DNA from: JANTGF01 sp033791445 | GTDB taxonomy: Bacteria > Bacteroidota > Bacteroidia > Bacteroidales > VadinHA17 | DNA: 64,000 nucleotides | Assembly (NCBI GenBank): GCA_033791445.1 | Contig: JASJGS010000023.1 | Location: forward strand, 1 to 64,000 | Direction of reading: 5' to 3' | In this document: positions 33,978 through 42,819 of the stretch, one piece after another | Layout: the number at the start of each line of letters is the position of its first letter | How positions within the stretch are numbered: position 1 is the stretch's first letter | Translations under genes and position numbers: made by a program | The notes under the pieces: generated by a model | Database searches by the model: none | What the model was told of the DNA's origin: nothing | What the model saw: only the letters and a program-made list of their open reading frames with translations

Positions 33978-35498
33978 TTAAAATGGTTCTTCAAATGAAT
34001 CAGGTATATTATTTGATAGGGAGTCTACTGAACTTTTAAGATCATGGTTCATTTTAGAACCTAGGGTAATTGTTGGTTGATTGTCACCGTTAATATCAAA
34101 TCCGCCTATTTCATCTGGCTCAATAAATTTTGCCATTTCTTCCCTGAACAACAATGTCACATCTGCAATTGGACCGTTTCTGTGTTTTGCGACTATTATT
34201 TCAGCAATACCCTTATAAGAATTTCCTTCTTCATCCTCCAGTAGACCATATTTCTCTGGTCGGTGAATGAAAATAACAAGGTCCGCATCCTGTTCAATAG
34301 CACCTGATTCCCTTAGGTCAGATAGTTGTGGCCTTTTATTTCCAGAACGCATTTCAACAGAACGATTTAACTGTGAAAGTGCAATGATTGGAATTTCCAG
34401 TTCCTTTGCGATAGCTTTTAGAGATCTTGAAATGCTACTTACTTCCTGCTCCCTGCTACCACGTGCATCTGCAGCGCTGGTCATAAGTTGAAGATAATCT
34501 ACAACGATGAGTTCAATATTATGTTGGAGCTTTAATCTTCGCGCTTTGGCTCTAAATTCAAATAAGGAAATGGCTGCTGTATCGTCAATAAATATCGGAG
34601 CTTCAACTAATTTTTTAATCTTTGATTCCAGTTGTTTCCATTCATGATCATCTAATTTACCATTTCTAATTCGCTGGGAAGGTAATTCAGTTTCACTTAC
34701 AATTAGTCTGGTAACTAGCTGAAGAGAAGACATCTCCAGGGAAAAGATACCAATCGGCCGACCGTGGTCTACAGCCATATTCTTTGCCATTGAAAGAGCA
34801 AAAGCAGTTTTACCCATAGATGGTCGGGCTGCCACAATGACCAGGTCAGAATTTTGCCAACCAGAGGTGATTCGGTCAAGCTTGGTAAATCCGGATGGAA
34901 CTCCCAGAAGGCTGCCTTCTTTCTTTCCAGCTTCCTGGATTTGTTCAATAGCAGCCTGAATAAGAACATTGATTTTTAGAGTTTCCTTCTTGATGTTGCC
35001 CTCTGCAATCTGAAATAATTCCTGTTCCGAAAAGTCAAGCAAGTCATTAACATCAATACTCTCATCAAACGCTCTGTTTTGAATCTCGCTGGAAACACGA
35101 ATTAATTCCCTTTGTATATACTTTTGGGCAACAATTCTGGCATGATAAGAAACATTCGCAGCTGAGGCAACCCGGTTCGTAAGTTTTGCAATGTACAGGG
35201 GGCCACCAATATCATTTAATTCTTCTTTCTTCCTTAGCTCCTCGGTTACTGTAAGAATATCAACAGGTTTCTCTTGTGATGAAAGGTCGATGATTGCCTT
35301 AAATATCTTTTGGTGAGCCTCGGTGTAAAAACTCTCAGGTTTTAGGAATTCACTAACCGCAATGAATGCATCTTTTTCAAGCATAATTGCACCTAGTACT
35401 GCCTCTTCAAGATCAACTGCTTGAGGTGGTACTTTTCCCATTTCCAGACCAATAGGTATGATGGGTGTTGTTTTTCTTACTTTTTCTTTGAGAGCCAT
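33978..35498 (-). CDS. dnaB: Replicative DNA helicase DnaB
   Basis: This hexameric replication fork helicase of about 506 residues has the N-terminal DnaB domain (VPPQAVDLEEAVLGAIMLE), the linker, and a RecA-like ATPase core with Walker A ARPSMGKTAFALS, IGIFSLEMSSLQL, Walker B LIVVDYLQLM, and RELKAIAKELE-type and SQLNR motifs. No intein is present. An ATG 12 codons upstream (35534) is unlikely because a promoter box at 35532-35539 would put the transcript start inside it. Confidence 0.96.
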   Translation of the reverse strand: MALKEKVRKTTPIIPIGLEMGKVPPQAVDLEEAVLGAIMLEKDAFIAVSEFLKPESFYTEAHQKIFKAIIDLSSQEKPVDILTVTEELRKKEELNDIGGPLYIAKLTNRVASAANVSYHARIVAQKYIQRELIRVSSEIQNRAFDESIDVNDLLDFSEQELFQIAEGNIKKETLKINVLIQAAIEQIQEAGKKEGSLLGVPSGFTKLDRITSGWQNSDLVIVAARPSMGKTAFALSMAKNMAVDHGRPIGIFSLEMSSLQLVTRLIVSETELPSQRIRNGKLDDHEWKQLESKIKKLVEAPIFIDDTAAISLFEFRAKARRLKLQHNIELIVVDYLQLMTSAADARGSREQEVSSISRSLKAIAKELEIPIIALSQLNRSVEMRSGNKRPQLSDLRESGAIEQDADLVIFIHRPEKYGLLEDEEGNSYKGIAEIIVAKHRNGPIADVTLLFREEMAKFIEPDEIGGFDINGDNQPTITLGSKMNHDLKSSVDSLSNNIPDSFEEPF

Positions 35499-35531
35499 TT
35501 TAATTGTAATAGAGCATTTTATTAAGGACAA

Positions 35532-35539
35532 CAAAAATA
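35532..35539 (-). promoter_or_regulatory. -7 box of dnaB
   Basis: The minus strand reads TATTTTTG, an exact TAnnTTTG match. A start point near 35527 would leave a leader of about 30 nt to the ATG at 35498 and rule out the ATG at 35534. Confidence 0.5.
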
Positions 35540-35645
35540 TAAAAATGGTATCGGACCTATATATAAATCAGTATATTATTATAAACAAACGCTGTTAATA
35601 AAAATAGAGAAATTGTTAAAAAGTATATTTTTTTTGAATACTGTA

Positions 35646-35681
35646 TCCGTCGGAGCCTCCTCTTTACAAGATACGGTTTTT
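35646..35681 (+). promoter_or_regulatory. Possible leader hairpin upstream of ispE
   Basis: CCGT (about 35647-35650) can pair with ACGG (about 35672-35675), followed directly by a T6 run, and GTATC/GATAC can extend the pairing in an alternative register. It looks like a weak terminator or attenuator between the dnaB promoter region and ispE. The short stem makes this tentative. Confidence 0.25.
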
Positions 35682-35722
35682 TACTAAAAGAATTGATTTG
35701 TACTTTTATAAAAAATTTACCT

Positions 35723-36547
35723 ATGATAGCGTTTCCAAATGCTAAAATAAATTTGGGTTTAAATATTGTCAGTAAGAGGTCAGATGGCTTTCATAATCTC
35801 GAAAGTGTTTTCCTACCCTTAAAATTAGCGGATATTCTTGAAGTAATTCCCAAGCACCATAATGATGAAAGCTCAGCAGACTTTTTCCAATCAGGAATTC
35901 CAATAGATGTCGATCCTGAAAAGAACCTGGTAATAAAGGCATATAACCTGCTAAAAACAGACTTTGATCTACCTCCTGTAAAAATAGCCTTGCATAAGAT
36001 TATCCCTTTTGGATCAGGATTAGGAGGAGGATCTTCCGATGCAACATCTGTAGTTTTGATGCTTGATGAAATCTTTCAACTCAACATGACTGAGCAAATT
36101 ATGGTATCATACCTGGAGAAGATAGGTAGTGATTGTCCTTTTTTTATTAGAAATAATGTGTCTAAGGTCCAGGGTAGGGGGGAGCTCATAAGACCTTTTA
36201 GTCTGGATCTGAAAGGAGTATATGTTGTTATTGTTGTTCCCAATATTAGCATAAGTACACAGGAAGCATTCAGGTTAATTGTACCAAAAACTCCAAAGAA
36301 ATCACTTAAGGAATCTCTACAATGTCTAGTAGAAGAATGGGATACAAATGTTATTAATGATTTTGAGGAGGTATTATTTCCGATATATCCAGAACTAAAA
36401 GCAATCAAGGATAGATTAAATAATATGGGAGCTGTATATGCCTCTTTATCCGGGAGTGGATCAGCAATTTATGGCTTATTTGCCAGTGAAATTGAAGTTC
36501 ATGAATATTTTCCAGGAATGTTTACCTGGACAGAAAGGTTTGAATAA
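35723..36547 (+). CDS. ispE: 4-diphosphocytidyl-2-C-methyl-D-erythritol kinase
   Basis: This 274-residue GHMP kinase catalyses the ATP-dependent step of the MEP isoprenoid pathway. Features are the N-terminal PNAKINLGLNIVSKRSDG, the ATP-binding IPFGSGLGGGSSDATS and the C-terminal ASLSGSGSAIYGLF. The ATG at 35723 gives the normal start; a TTG ten codons earlier is possible but unneeded. It converges on the biotin carrier gene. Its presence shows the organism uses the MEP rather than the mevalonate pathway. Confidence 0.95.
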   Translation: MIAFPNAKINLGLNIVSKRSDGFHNLESVFLPLKLADILEVIPKHHNDESSADFFQSGIPIDVDPEKNLVIKAYNLLKTDFDLPPVKIALHKIIPFGSGLGGGSSDATSVVLMLDEIFQLNMTEQIMVSYLEKIGSDCPFFIRNNVSKVQGRGELIRPFSLDLKGVYVVIVVPNISISTQEAFRLIVPKTPKKSLKESLQCLVEEWDTNVINDFEEVLFPIYPELKAIKDRLNNMGAVYASLSGSGSAIYGLFASEIEVHEYFPGMFTWTERFE

Positions 36548-36577
36548 TAATGCTTATTGAAGATTATGATCCTAAAA

Positions 36578-36925
36578 TCAACTTTTCACAGGTTCGAGTT
36601 CAAACATAAGTAGTCCTTTAGGTACTTTTTCGCCTTCCTTAATATGTATTTTTTTTACCTCACAATCCCGGTGAACAAATACATTATTTTTCATTTTCAT
36701 GGCTTCATAAATAAGAATTTTGGTACCCTTTTTAAGCTTTTGTTTTTCCTTCGCAAAAATCTTAATAATAGTGCCAGGAATAAAAGCAATAATCTTGCTC
36801 TCATCAGGTTTCTTCCATGGCTTCCTCTTGTTATATTTGGTGGTCAGTTGTGTTTTGTACCTGGTATCATCAATAATAACTGACTTAAAACGATCCTTCT
36901 TTTGTTCCATTTGCTGGCTATCCAT
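36578..36925 (-). CDS. Biotin carboxyl carrier protein
   Basis: This 115-residue carrier has a biotinyl domain in its C-terminal 70 residues. The biotin-accepting lysine is Lys77 in YEAMKMKN, followed by the paired-strand pattern IHIKEGEKVPKGLLMFEL. The N-terminal 40 residues are basic and may be flexible. It lies 76 nt downstream of the carboxylase beta subunit on the same strand and most likely carries CO2 for it. The biotin carboxylase subunit is not in the window. Confidence 0.88.
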   Translation of the reverse strand: MDSQQMEQKKDRFKSVIIDDTRYKTQLTTKYNKRKPWKKPDESKIIAFIPGTIIKIFAKEKQKLKKGTKILIYEAMKMKNNVFVHRDCEVKKIHIKEGEKVPKGLLMFELEPVKS

Positions 36926-37001
36926 TAATTGATATTGAATCTAAAAATGATTGAATTCTAATAGATTACAATTTTAAAATATTCACATAAATAACAACTC
37001 T

Positions 37002-38546
37002 CTAAAATGGAGGAATTCCATGTTTCTTTTTGGGTCCTGAGATCCCTTTGTGTTCCGACACTTCAATAGCATGCAAAATCTGACTCCGAGTTTCCTTGGG
37101 CTCTATAACAGCATCAATATATCCTTTCGATGCAGCTACATAAGGATTAGAAAACTTATTCTTGTACTCTTTTATTTTTTGTTTTCTAGCCTTTTCAGGG
37201 TCTGCAGCTTCGTTAATTTCTTTTCTGAAAATAATGTTTGCAGCGCCTTCTGGTCCCATCACAGCAATTTCTGCTCCCGGCCATGCAAAAACAAAATCTG
37301 CCCTGAGGTGCCTGGAGCTCATAGCTATATATCCACCACCATAGGCTTTTCTTATAATTAATGTGATTTTAGCCACTGTTGCTTCACTATATGCATAAAG
37401 AATTTTTGCTCCATGTCTGATTACACCAGCATGTTCCTGGTCAATTCCAGGTAGATAACCGGGCAGGTCAACAAGAGTTACAATAGGTATATTAAAAGCA
37501 TCACAATAGCGAATGAATCTAGCAGCTTTATCAGAAGAATCTACGTCAAGTACACCTGCAAGAACCATTGGTTGGTTACATACAAATCCTACAGTTTTTC
37601 CTGCAAATCTTCCAAAACCAATAACCATATTGGCAGCCCACATCTCCTGAACCTCAAAGAAATCAGAATCATCAACCATGGCTCTTATAACATTTCTGAC
37701 ATCGTAAGGTAGTTTTGGATCACCAGGTACAATTTGGTTTATTTTAAATTCCCTTTTTGGTTCCTTCGATCTTTTTGCATCCGCGATTTTACTATTATTC
37801 CATGGGATGAAAGAAAGCAATTTCTTTATTTGATTAATACTTTCTGTCTCGCTCTTGGCAAAGAAATGAGCATTTCCTGTAATTTCACAATGCACTCTAG
37901 CACCACCCAGGTCTTCCATAGAAATTTCTTCACCCAATACAGTCTTAATTACCTCAGGGCCTGTGATAAACATTTTGGAAATTTTATCAACTACAAAAAC
38001 GAAATCTGTCAGTGCTGGTGAATAAACAGCACCTCCTGCACAAGGCCCGAGAATAACAGAAATTTGAGGAATCACTCCCGAATTCAAGGTATTTCTAAAA
38101 AAAATCTCTCCATATCCAGCAAGTGAATTCACTCCTTCCTGGATTCTGGCACCCCCTGAATCATTAATTCCTATAAGTGGCATGCGCATTTTTAATGCAT
38201 AATCCATTATTTTGGTAATCTTTCGAGAATGCATTAATCCAAGTGAACCTCCAGCTACAGTAAAATCCTGGGCAAAGATAGCTACCGGCTTTTTATGAAT
38301 AGTTCCAGTACCAATAATTACACCATCCCCATGTAGTACCTTTTTGTCCATGTCAAAATCACGGGCTTCATGCTCTACAAACAAATCATATTCACTGAAG
38401 GAATTTTTGTCAAGCAGGCTTACAATTCTTTCCCTTGCAGTAAGCTTTCCCATGGCAATCTGCTTTTCAATAGCCCTTTCTCCACCACCGGCAAGTACTT
38501 GTTCTCTTTTCTTTTGTAATTCTAATATTTTTCTTTTTAGAGGCAT
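37002..38546 (-). CDS. Acyl-CoA carboxylase beta subunit
   Basis: This 514-residue carboxyltransferase subunit is of the propionyl-CoA carboxylase or methylmalonyl-CoA decarboxylase type. Features are GKLTARERIVSLLD, the oxyanion-hole segments GGARIQEGVNSLAGYG and ILGPCAGGAVYSPAL, and the C-terminal half with GYLPGIDQEHAGVIRHGAKILYAYSEATV and MGPEGAANIIFRKE. Acyl-CoA specificity is inferred from overall similarity to PccB. Pairing with the biotin carrier downstream and the presence of meaB elsewhere support a propionyl/methylmalonyl-CoA role. Confidence 0.92.
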   Translation of the reverse strand: MPLKRKILELQKKREQVLAGGGERAIEKQIAMGKLTARERIVSLLDKNSFSEYDLFVEHEARDFDMDKKVLHGDGVIIGTGTIHKKPVAIFAQDFTVAGGSLGLMHSRKITKIMDYALKMRMPLIGINDSGGARIQEGVNSLAGYGEIFFRNTLNSGVIPQISVILGPCAGGAVYSPALTDFVFVVDKISKMFITGPEVIKTVLGEEISMEDLGGARVHCEITGNAHFFAKSETESINQIKKLLSFIPWNNSKIADAKRSKEPKREFKINQIVPGDPKLPYDVRNVIRAMVDDSDFFEVQEMWAANMVIGFGRFAGKTVGFVCNQPMVLAGVLDVDSSDKAARFIRYCDAFNIPIVTLVDLPGYLPGIDQEHAGVIRHGAKILYAYSEATVAKITLIIRKAYGGGYIAMSSRHLRADFVFAWPGAEIAVMGPEGAANIIFRKEINEAADPEKARKQKIKEYKNKFSNPYVAASKGYIDAVIEPKETRSQILHAIEVSEHKGISGPKKKHGIPPF

Positions 38547-38759
38547 TTTTGTTGAGATTTGATTATAAGTAATGAAAAGGATCCTTCTTGTTACTTTATT
38601 ATTTTGATTTGTAACGATACAAAAACATGCTAAGTTATAAAAATTTATTTTTCTACTTTCACAATATTGAAAATGTAATATATTGGATATGAGCTAGTTG
38701 GATTTAAGTAAAAAGTATGTTGAGTCAAAATCAAATGGGTGGAGTACTTTTTTGACTAT

Positions 38760-39893
38760 TTATTTGGGGGTTTTATAATACAATATACCAGCTATTATTG
38801 CAAACAAAATATTTGGCATCCAAACTGCTAGAAGAGGATTCAAGGCTCCACTAATAGCAAATTGGGAAGAGAACTGCATAAAGAAAATGTAGATGAAACT
38901 TAAGCCTAAGCCTGCCCCAATATTTGCTCCGATCCCTCCTCTGATCTTCCTTGAGGAAACCGAAACACCAATTAAGGTGAGGATAAATGTTGAAAATGGA
39001 ATGGCTAATCTTTTATACCTTTCAAGTAAATAGGGGATTACATTTTCTGATCCTTTAAGCTGTTGCTGGTCTATGAATTCCTTAAGTTCCTTCATGTCCA
39101 TAGTCAAAATGAAATTTTCTCCTCTGGCAAAATCTTTGGGGAAAATATTTAGGACGGTGTCGATATCTTTACCCTCTTCTATAGTCTCGATACCATCATA
39201 TATATTTCTTATATAGTAATTATGAACTTTCCATTTATCCTGAACAGTGTCCCATTTTACATAATCAGCCATAAGCTTTGATTCGAGTTCTCCCGTCTCG
39301 TTAAATTTTTCTAATGAAAACTTGTATCCTATATTTCCAGTATTACTGTAACTTTCCATATATACATACTCATTTGGTCTTACTTGCATATGTATATTTC
39401 TTTTGCTGTAGGAACCAGATTTATGAACATAGACTTCTTCGAATTCTAACCTTTTAATATTGGCATGGGGAATAACAAAATTGCCTAATACAAAGGTAAA
39501 TGCAGCAATAACAAAGGAGGCAATAAAATAGGGTAGCATTAAGCGTTTAAAGCTTAAGCCACTACTGAACATGGCTATTATTTCAGTATTATATGCCAGC
39601 TTGGATGTGAAAAATATTACAGTAATAAAAGTAAACAGGGGGCTGAATAGAAGTGCAAAAAACGGAATAAAGTTTAAATAGTATTCAAAAATAATAGCTT
39701 TTAAAGGAGCTTGTTTTTCGATGAATTCATCCAGTTTTTCTGATAAATCAAAAACAACCACAATAAACATTAATAGAGACAAAGCAAAAATGAATGTCCC
39801 TAAGAAGTTCTTGATAATATATATGTCAAGTATTTTACTTCCTCTTCCTTTCACAAGCGATTCCTTAAATTTGGCAAGATGCCATTCTTCCAT
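38760..39893 (-). CDS. LptF/LptG family lipopolysaccharide permease
   Basis: This 377-residue inner-membrane protein is of the LptF/LptG family, which with LptB extracts lipopolysaccharide from the inner membrane. It has N-terminal helices (about residues 25-50, 65-90, 100-125), a large periplasmic beta-jellyroll-like domain (about 135-290) and C-terminal helices. KILDIYIIKNFLGTF is the typical family opening, but no start codon lies close to it; the only start is the ATG at 39893, giving a 19-residue extension that overlaps the tgt 3' end by 43 nt. Which of LptF or LptG it is cannot be decided. Confidence 0.9.
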   Translation of the reverse strand: MEEWHLAKFKESLVKGRGSKILDIYIIKNFLGTFIFALSLLMFIVVVFDLSEKLDEFIEKQAPLKAIIFEYYLNFIPFFALLFSPLFTFITVIFFTSKLAYNTEIIAMFSSGLSFKRLMLPYFIASFVIAAFTFVLGNFVIPHANIKRLEFEEVYVHKSGSYSKRNIHMQVRPNEYVYMESYSNTGNIGYKFSLEKFNETGELESKLMADYVKWDTVQDKWKVHNYYIRNIYDGIETIEEGKDIDTVLNIFPKDFARGENFILTMDMKELKEFIDQQQLKGSENVIPYLLERYKRLAIPFSTFILTLIGVSVSSRKIRGGIGANIGAGLGLSFIYIFFMQFSSQFAISGALNPLLAVWMPNILFAIIAGILYYKTPK

Positions 39894-40981
39894 TCACTGA
39901 ATGTTCCATCCAGTATTTTTAACCGGGCTTTTTTAACAAGCCATAAATAGAAACTCAAATTGTGGATACTTGCAATTTGCGCCCCTAACATTTCCTTTGA
40001 AATAATAAGGTGTCTTAAATATGCTTTCGAATATTGAGGTCCAATTTTGGAAGCACCCGAATTATCAATGGCTGAATAATCATTGCTCCACTTTTGATTT
40101 CTAATATTGATAATACCATCCTCAGTAAATAGCATTCCATTTCTACCATTCCTTGTTGGCATAACACAATCAAACATATCGACCCCAAGGGCAATTGACT
40201 CGACCAAATTTGCGGGAGTTCCAACACCCATAAGGTACCTTGGTTTATTGGCTGGTAATATATCTGTAACGATACTGGTCATTTCATACATCATTTCTTC
40301 CGGTTCTCCTACAGATAGTCCTCCAATTGCATTTCCTTCACACCCAAATGAGCTAACTACTTCAGCTGATTTTTTCCTGAGGTCTTTATAAACGCTTCCT
40401 TGTACAATTGGAAAGAAGGTTTGATTGTGGCCATATTTTGCCGACGAACTTTTAAATTGATTTATCCCTCTTTCCAGCCAGCTATGTGTTAGATTAAGTG
40501 AATTTTTTGCATATTCATAATCGCAGGGATATGGGGTACATTCATCCAAGGCCATCATTATATCAGAGCCAATTGACCTCTGTATTTCAACAACATTTTC
40601 AGGAGTAAAAGTATGTTTTGATCCATCAATGTGTGATTGAAAGATGTATCCTTCCTCACTTATTTTCCGATTATTCGATAATGAAAAAACCTGGTATCCT
40701 CCACTATCTGTCAAAATAGGTTTTTCCCAGCCAATAAAATTATTCAGTCCTCCTGCTCCCTCAATTATTTTTGTTCCAGGTCTTAGGTATAAATGGTAGG
40801 TGTTGCTAAGAATTATTTGAGCCTGAATTAGCTCCCTAAGATCATTCTGAGAAATACCTTTTACCGTACCTGCAGTCCCTACCGGCATGAAAATGGGGGT
40901 CTGAATTTCACCGTGGTCAGTAACTATCTTTGCAGCTCTTGCTCCAGAGCCTGGATCTGTATGATTAATAAGGAACTTCAT
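39851..40981 (-). CDS. tgt: tRNA-guanosine(34) transglycosylase
   Basis: This 376-residue enzyme inserts queuine precursor preQ1 at position 34 of GUN-anticodon tRNAs. Features are PIFMPVGTAGTVKGI, LSNTYHLYLRPG, LTDSGGYQVFSLS with the catalytic aspartate, and GVDMFDCVMPTRNGRNG with the nucleophile aspartate. The zinc site usually seen as CxCxxC before YSRAYLRHL is absent; the aligned stretch is DNSGASKIGPQYSKAYLRHL. I believe many Bacteroidota Tgt proteins share this loss. The ATG at 40981 fits the family; upstream codons to 41104 are not needed. It overlaps the lptF/G-like gene by 43 nt. Confidence 0.94.
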   Translation of the reverse strand: MKFLINHTDPGSGARAAKIVTDHGEIQTPIFMPVGTAGTVKGISQNDLRELIQAQIILSNTYHLYLRPGTKIIEGAGGLNNFIGWEKPILTDSGGYQVFSLSNNRKISEEGYIFQSHIDGSKHTFTPENVVEIQRSIGSDIMMALDECTPYPCDYEYAKNSLNLTHSWLERGINQFKSSSAKYGHNQTFFPIVQGSVYKDLRKKSAEVVSSFGCEGNAIGGLSVGEPEEMMYEMTSIVTDILPANKPRYLMGVGTPANLVESIALGVDMFDCVMPTRNGRNGMLFTEDGIINIRNQKWSNDYSAIDNSGASKIGPQYSKAYLRHLIISKEMLGAQIASIHNLSFYLWLVKKARLKILDGTFSEWKNGILPNLRNRL

Positions 40982-40986
40982 CGGGG

Positions 40987-40994
40987 CAAATATA
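40987..40994 (-). promoter_or_regulatory. -7 box adjacent to the tgt start codon
   Basis: The minus strand reads TATATTTG, an exact TAnnTTTG match, ending only five bases before the tgt ATG (40981). The transcript would be leaderless or nearly so. I see no -33 box. Confidence 0.4.
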
Positions 40995-41081
40995 AATATT
41001 TCGAGGCGATAATCAGTTGCATAGTAATTGATTTGGATTAGCCGGAAAACTTTAATAAACTTGCAAAACTTTGAGAATAAT

Positions 41082-42218
41082 ATGGACTTGCATCTTTTTA
41101 ACAATTTTAGACTTGTAGATTTATTACTGATACTGTTTGTTTTAGCGGCAATTGTACAGATTTTTTACTACTTATATTTCTTCAGAAGAGTCGGATTATC
41201 TGACACTAAAATTAAGAAAGCCAAAAAAGCACCCGTTTCAATTGTAATTTGTGCGAAGGATGAGGCTGTAAACCTCAAGAATAATCTGCCGGCAATTTTA
41301 GATCAAAATTACCCTGACTTTGAGGTTGTAGTGGTGAATGATTGCTCAGAGGACGGCACCGAAGAAATCCTTGTGGGCTTCCTGAAAAAATACTCCAATC
41401 TGAGAGTAACTACTATTAAAAAGGATCCGAAATTTACACATGGGAAAAAACTTGCCCTTACAATTGGAATAAAAGCAGCAAAGCATGAATGGTTACTATT
41501 AACCGATGCAGATTGTAAACCAGAATCAGCAGAATGGGTATCAAGTATGCAAAAGAATTTTACAAATGATAATTCAATAGTGCTGGGCTATGGTGGTTTC
41601 TACCAGAGGAAAGGATTATTAAATACATACATTCGTTTTGATACATTTTTTATTGCATTACAATACTTGAGCTTTGCATTAGCAGGTAATCCATTTATGG
41701 GCGTAGGTAGAAATCTGGCTTATCGAAGGTCATTGTTTTTTGATCAAAAAGGGTTTGCCTCTCACAATAAATTAGCCTCAGGTGATGATGATCTTTTTGT
41801 AAACCAATCTGCTACGGCGAATAATACAAAAACTGAATACAGTGAGCCTGCTCAGGTGAGAGCCGAGGCAAAAAAAACATTTAGGGGCTGGGTGAAACAG
41901 AAAAAACGTCACCTAACCACGGGATGGCATTATAATCGTAAAACAAAGTGGTTGTTGGGAACGGAATTATTCTCGAGGATAACATTTTATATTCTTTTTA
42001 TCCTGCTTCTTGTATTTTTAAAATATGTTTATGTTGTTTTAGGTGCTTTTTTGATACGCAGCATTATCATGGGAGTGGTTTTTAAAAATGCAATGAATCG
42101 TTTGAACGAGAAATATTTATTCCTATCTTCGCAGGTTTATGATTTTATTTCGCCAATCGTAAATATATTGTTGGTATTAGCAAATAAATTTAGTTCGCGG
42201 GAAGTCAAATGGAAATAA
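41082..42218 (+). CDS. Family 2 membrane glycosyltransferase
   Basis: This glycosyltransferase of about 378 residues has one N-terminal membrane helix (about 12-33), a GT-A domain and C-terminal membrane helices (about 300-365). Motifs are VSIVICAKDEAVNLKNNLP, VVVNDCSEDGTEEIL, the metal-binding LLTDADCKP and a Q/RxxRW-like KQKKRHLTTGW. This layout matches processive or lipid-linked GT2 enzymes. The acceptor is unknown. It is divergent from tgt. The sigma factor gene overlaps its end by 10 nt, so these genes are coupled. Confidence 0.88.
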   Translation: MDLHLFNNFRLVDLLLILFVLAAIVQIFYYLYFFRRVGLSDTKIKKAKKAPVSIVICAKDEAVNLKNNLPAILDQNYPDFEVVVVNDCSEDGTEEILVGFLKKYSNLRVTTIKKDPKFTHGKKLALTIGIKAAKHEWLLLTDADCKPESAEWVSSMQKNFTNDNSIVLGYGGFYQRKGLLNTYIRFDTFFIALQYLSFALAGNPFMGVGRNLAYRRSLFFDQKGFASHNKLASGDDDLFVNQSATANNTKTEYSEPAQVRAEAKKTFRGWVKQKKRHLTTGWHYNRKTKWLLGTELFSRITFYILFILLLVFLKYVYVVLGAFLIRSIIMGVVFKNAMNRLNEKYLFLSSQVYDFISPIVNILLVLANKFSSREVKWK

Positions 42219-42808
42219 ATCACAACCTTTCTGAAAAGGCCATATACGACTGTAAATTAGTTTCGTTAGCTGTTGAGGGTGACCAAAAGTCCTATGCAGA
42301 ATTAATGGACCGTTATAGGGATGCAATTTACTTTATGCTTTTGAAAATGGTTAACAATCCTATAGATGCGGAGGATTTAACCATTGAAGCTTTTGGTAAG
42401 GCCTTTAAGAATATTGGCCAGTATACCCCAAATTATGCTTTCAGCACCTGGCTCTTTAAAATTGCTACTAATAATTGTATTGATTATATCAGGAAAAAAA
42501 GAGGCAATCTGATTTCTATTGATCAGAATGATGATGATTCTAATAATGCTCCTTTGTCAATACAGGATTCCACTCTGGATCCAGAGGAGGATATGATTAA
42601 GAAACAAAAGGAAGTATTAATGCGGGGTGTGGTAACCCAGTTAAAACCTCGGTACAGACATCTTATTGAATTAAGATATTTTAAGGAATATTCTTACGAA
42701 GAAATAGCCACAGAAATGGACCTCCCTCTTGGAACCGTTAAGGCTCAGCTTTTCAGAGCCCGTGAATTACTTTTCAATATCTTGAGTAATTCTAAAGGCT
42801 ATGTGTGA
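42209..42808 (+). CDS. ECF-type RNA polymerase sigma factor
   Basis: This 199-residue sigma factor has region 2 with MVNNPIDAEDLTIEAFGKAFKNIGQ and region 4 with LKPRYRHLIELRYFKEYSYEEIATEMDLPLGTVKAQLFRAREL, plus an acidic linker. It resembles the Bacteroidota sigma E group. No anti-sigma gene is adjacent. It overlaps the glycosyltransferase gene by 10 nt and the rsmG frame directly follows, so it is embedded in an otherwise unrelated operon. Confidence 0.92.
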   Translation: MEINHNLSEKAIYDCKLVSLAVEGDQKSYAELMDRYRDAIYFMLLKMVNNPIDAEDLTIEAFGKAFKNIGQYTPNYAFSTWLFKIATNNCIDYIRKKRGNLISIDQNDDDSNNAPLSIQDSTLDPEEDMIKKQKEVLMRGVVTQLKPRYRHLIELRYFKEYSYEEIATEMDLPLGTVKAQLFRARELLFNILSNSKGYV

Positions 42809-42819
42809 TATCCACCTCT

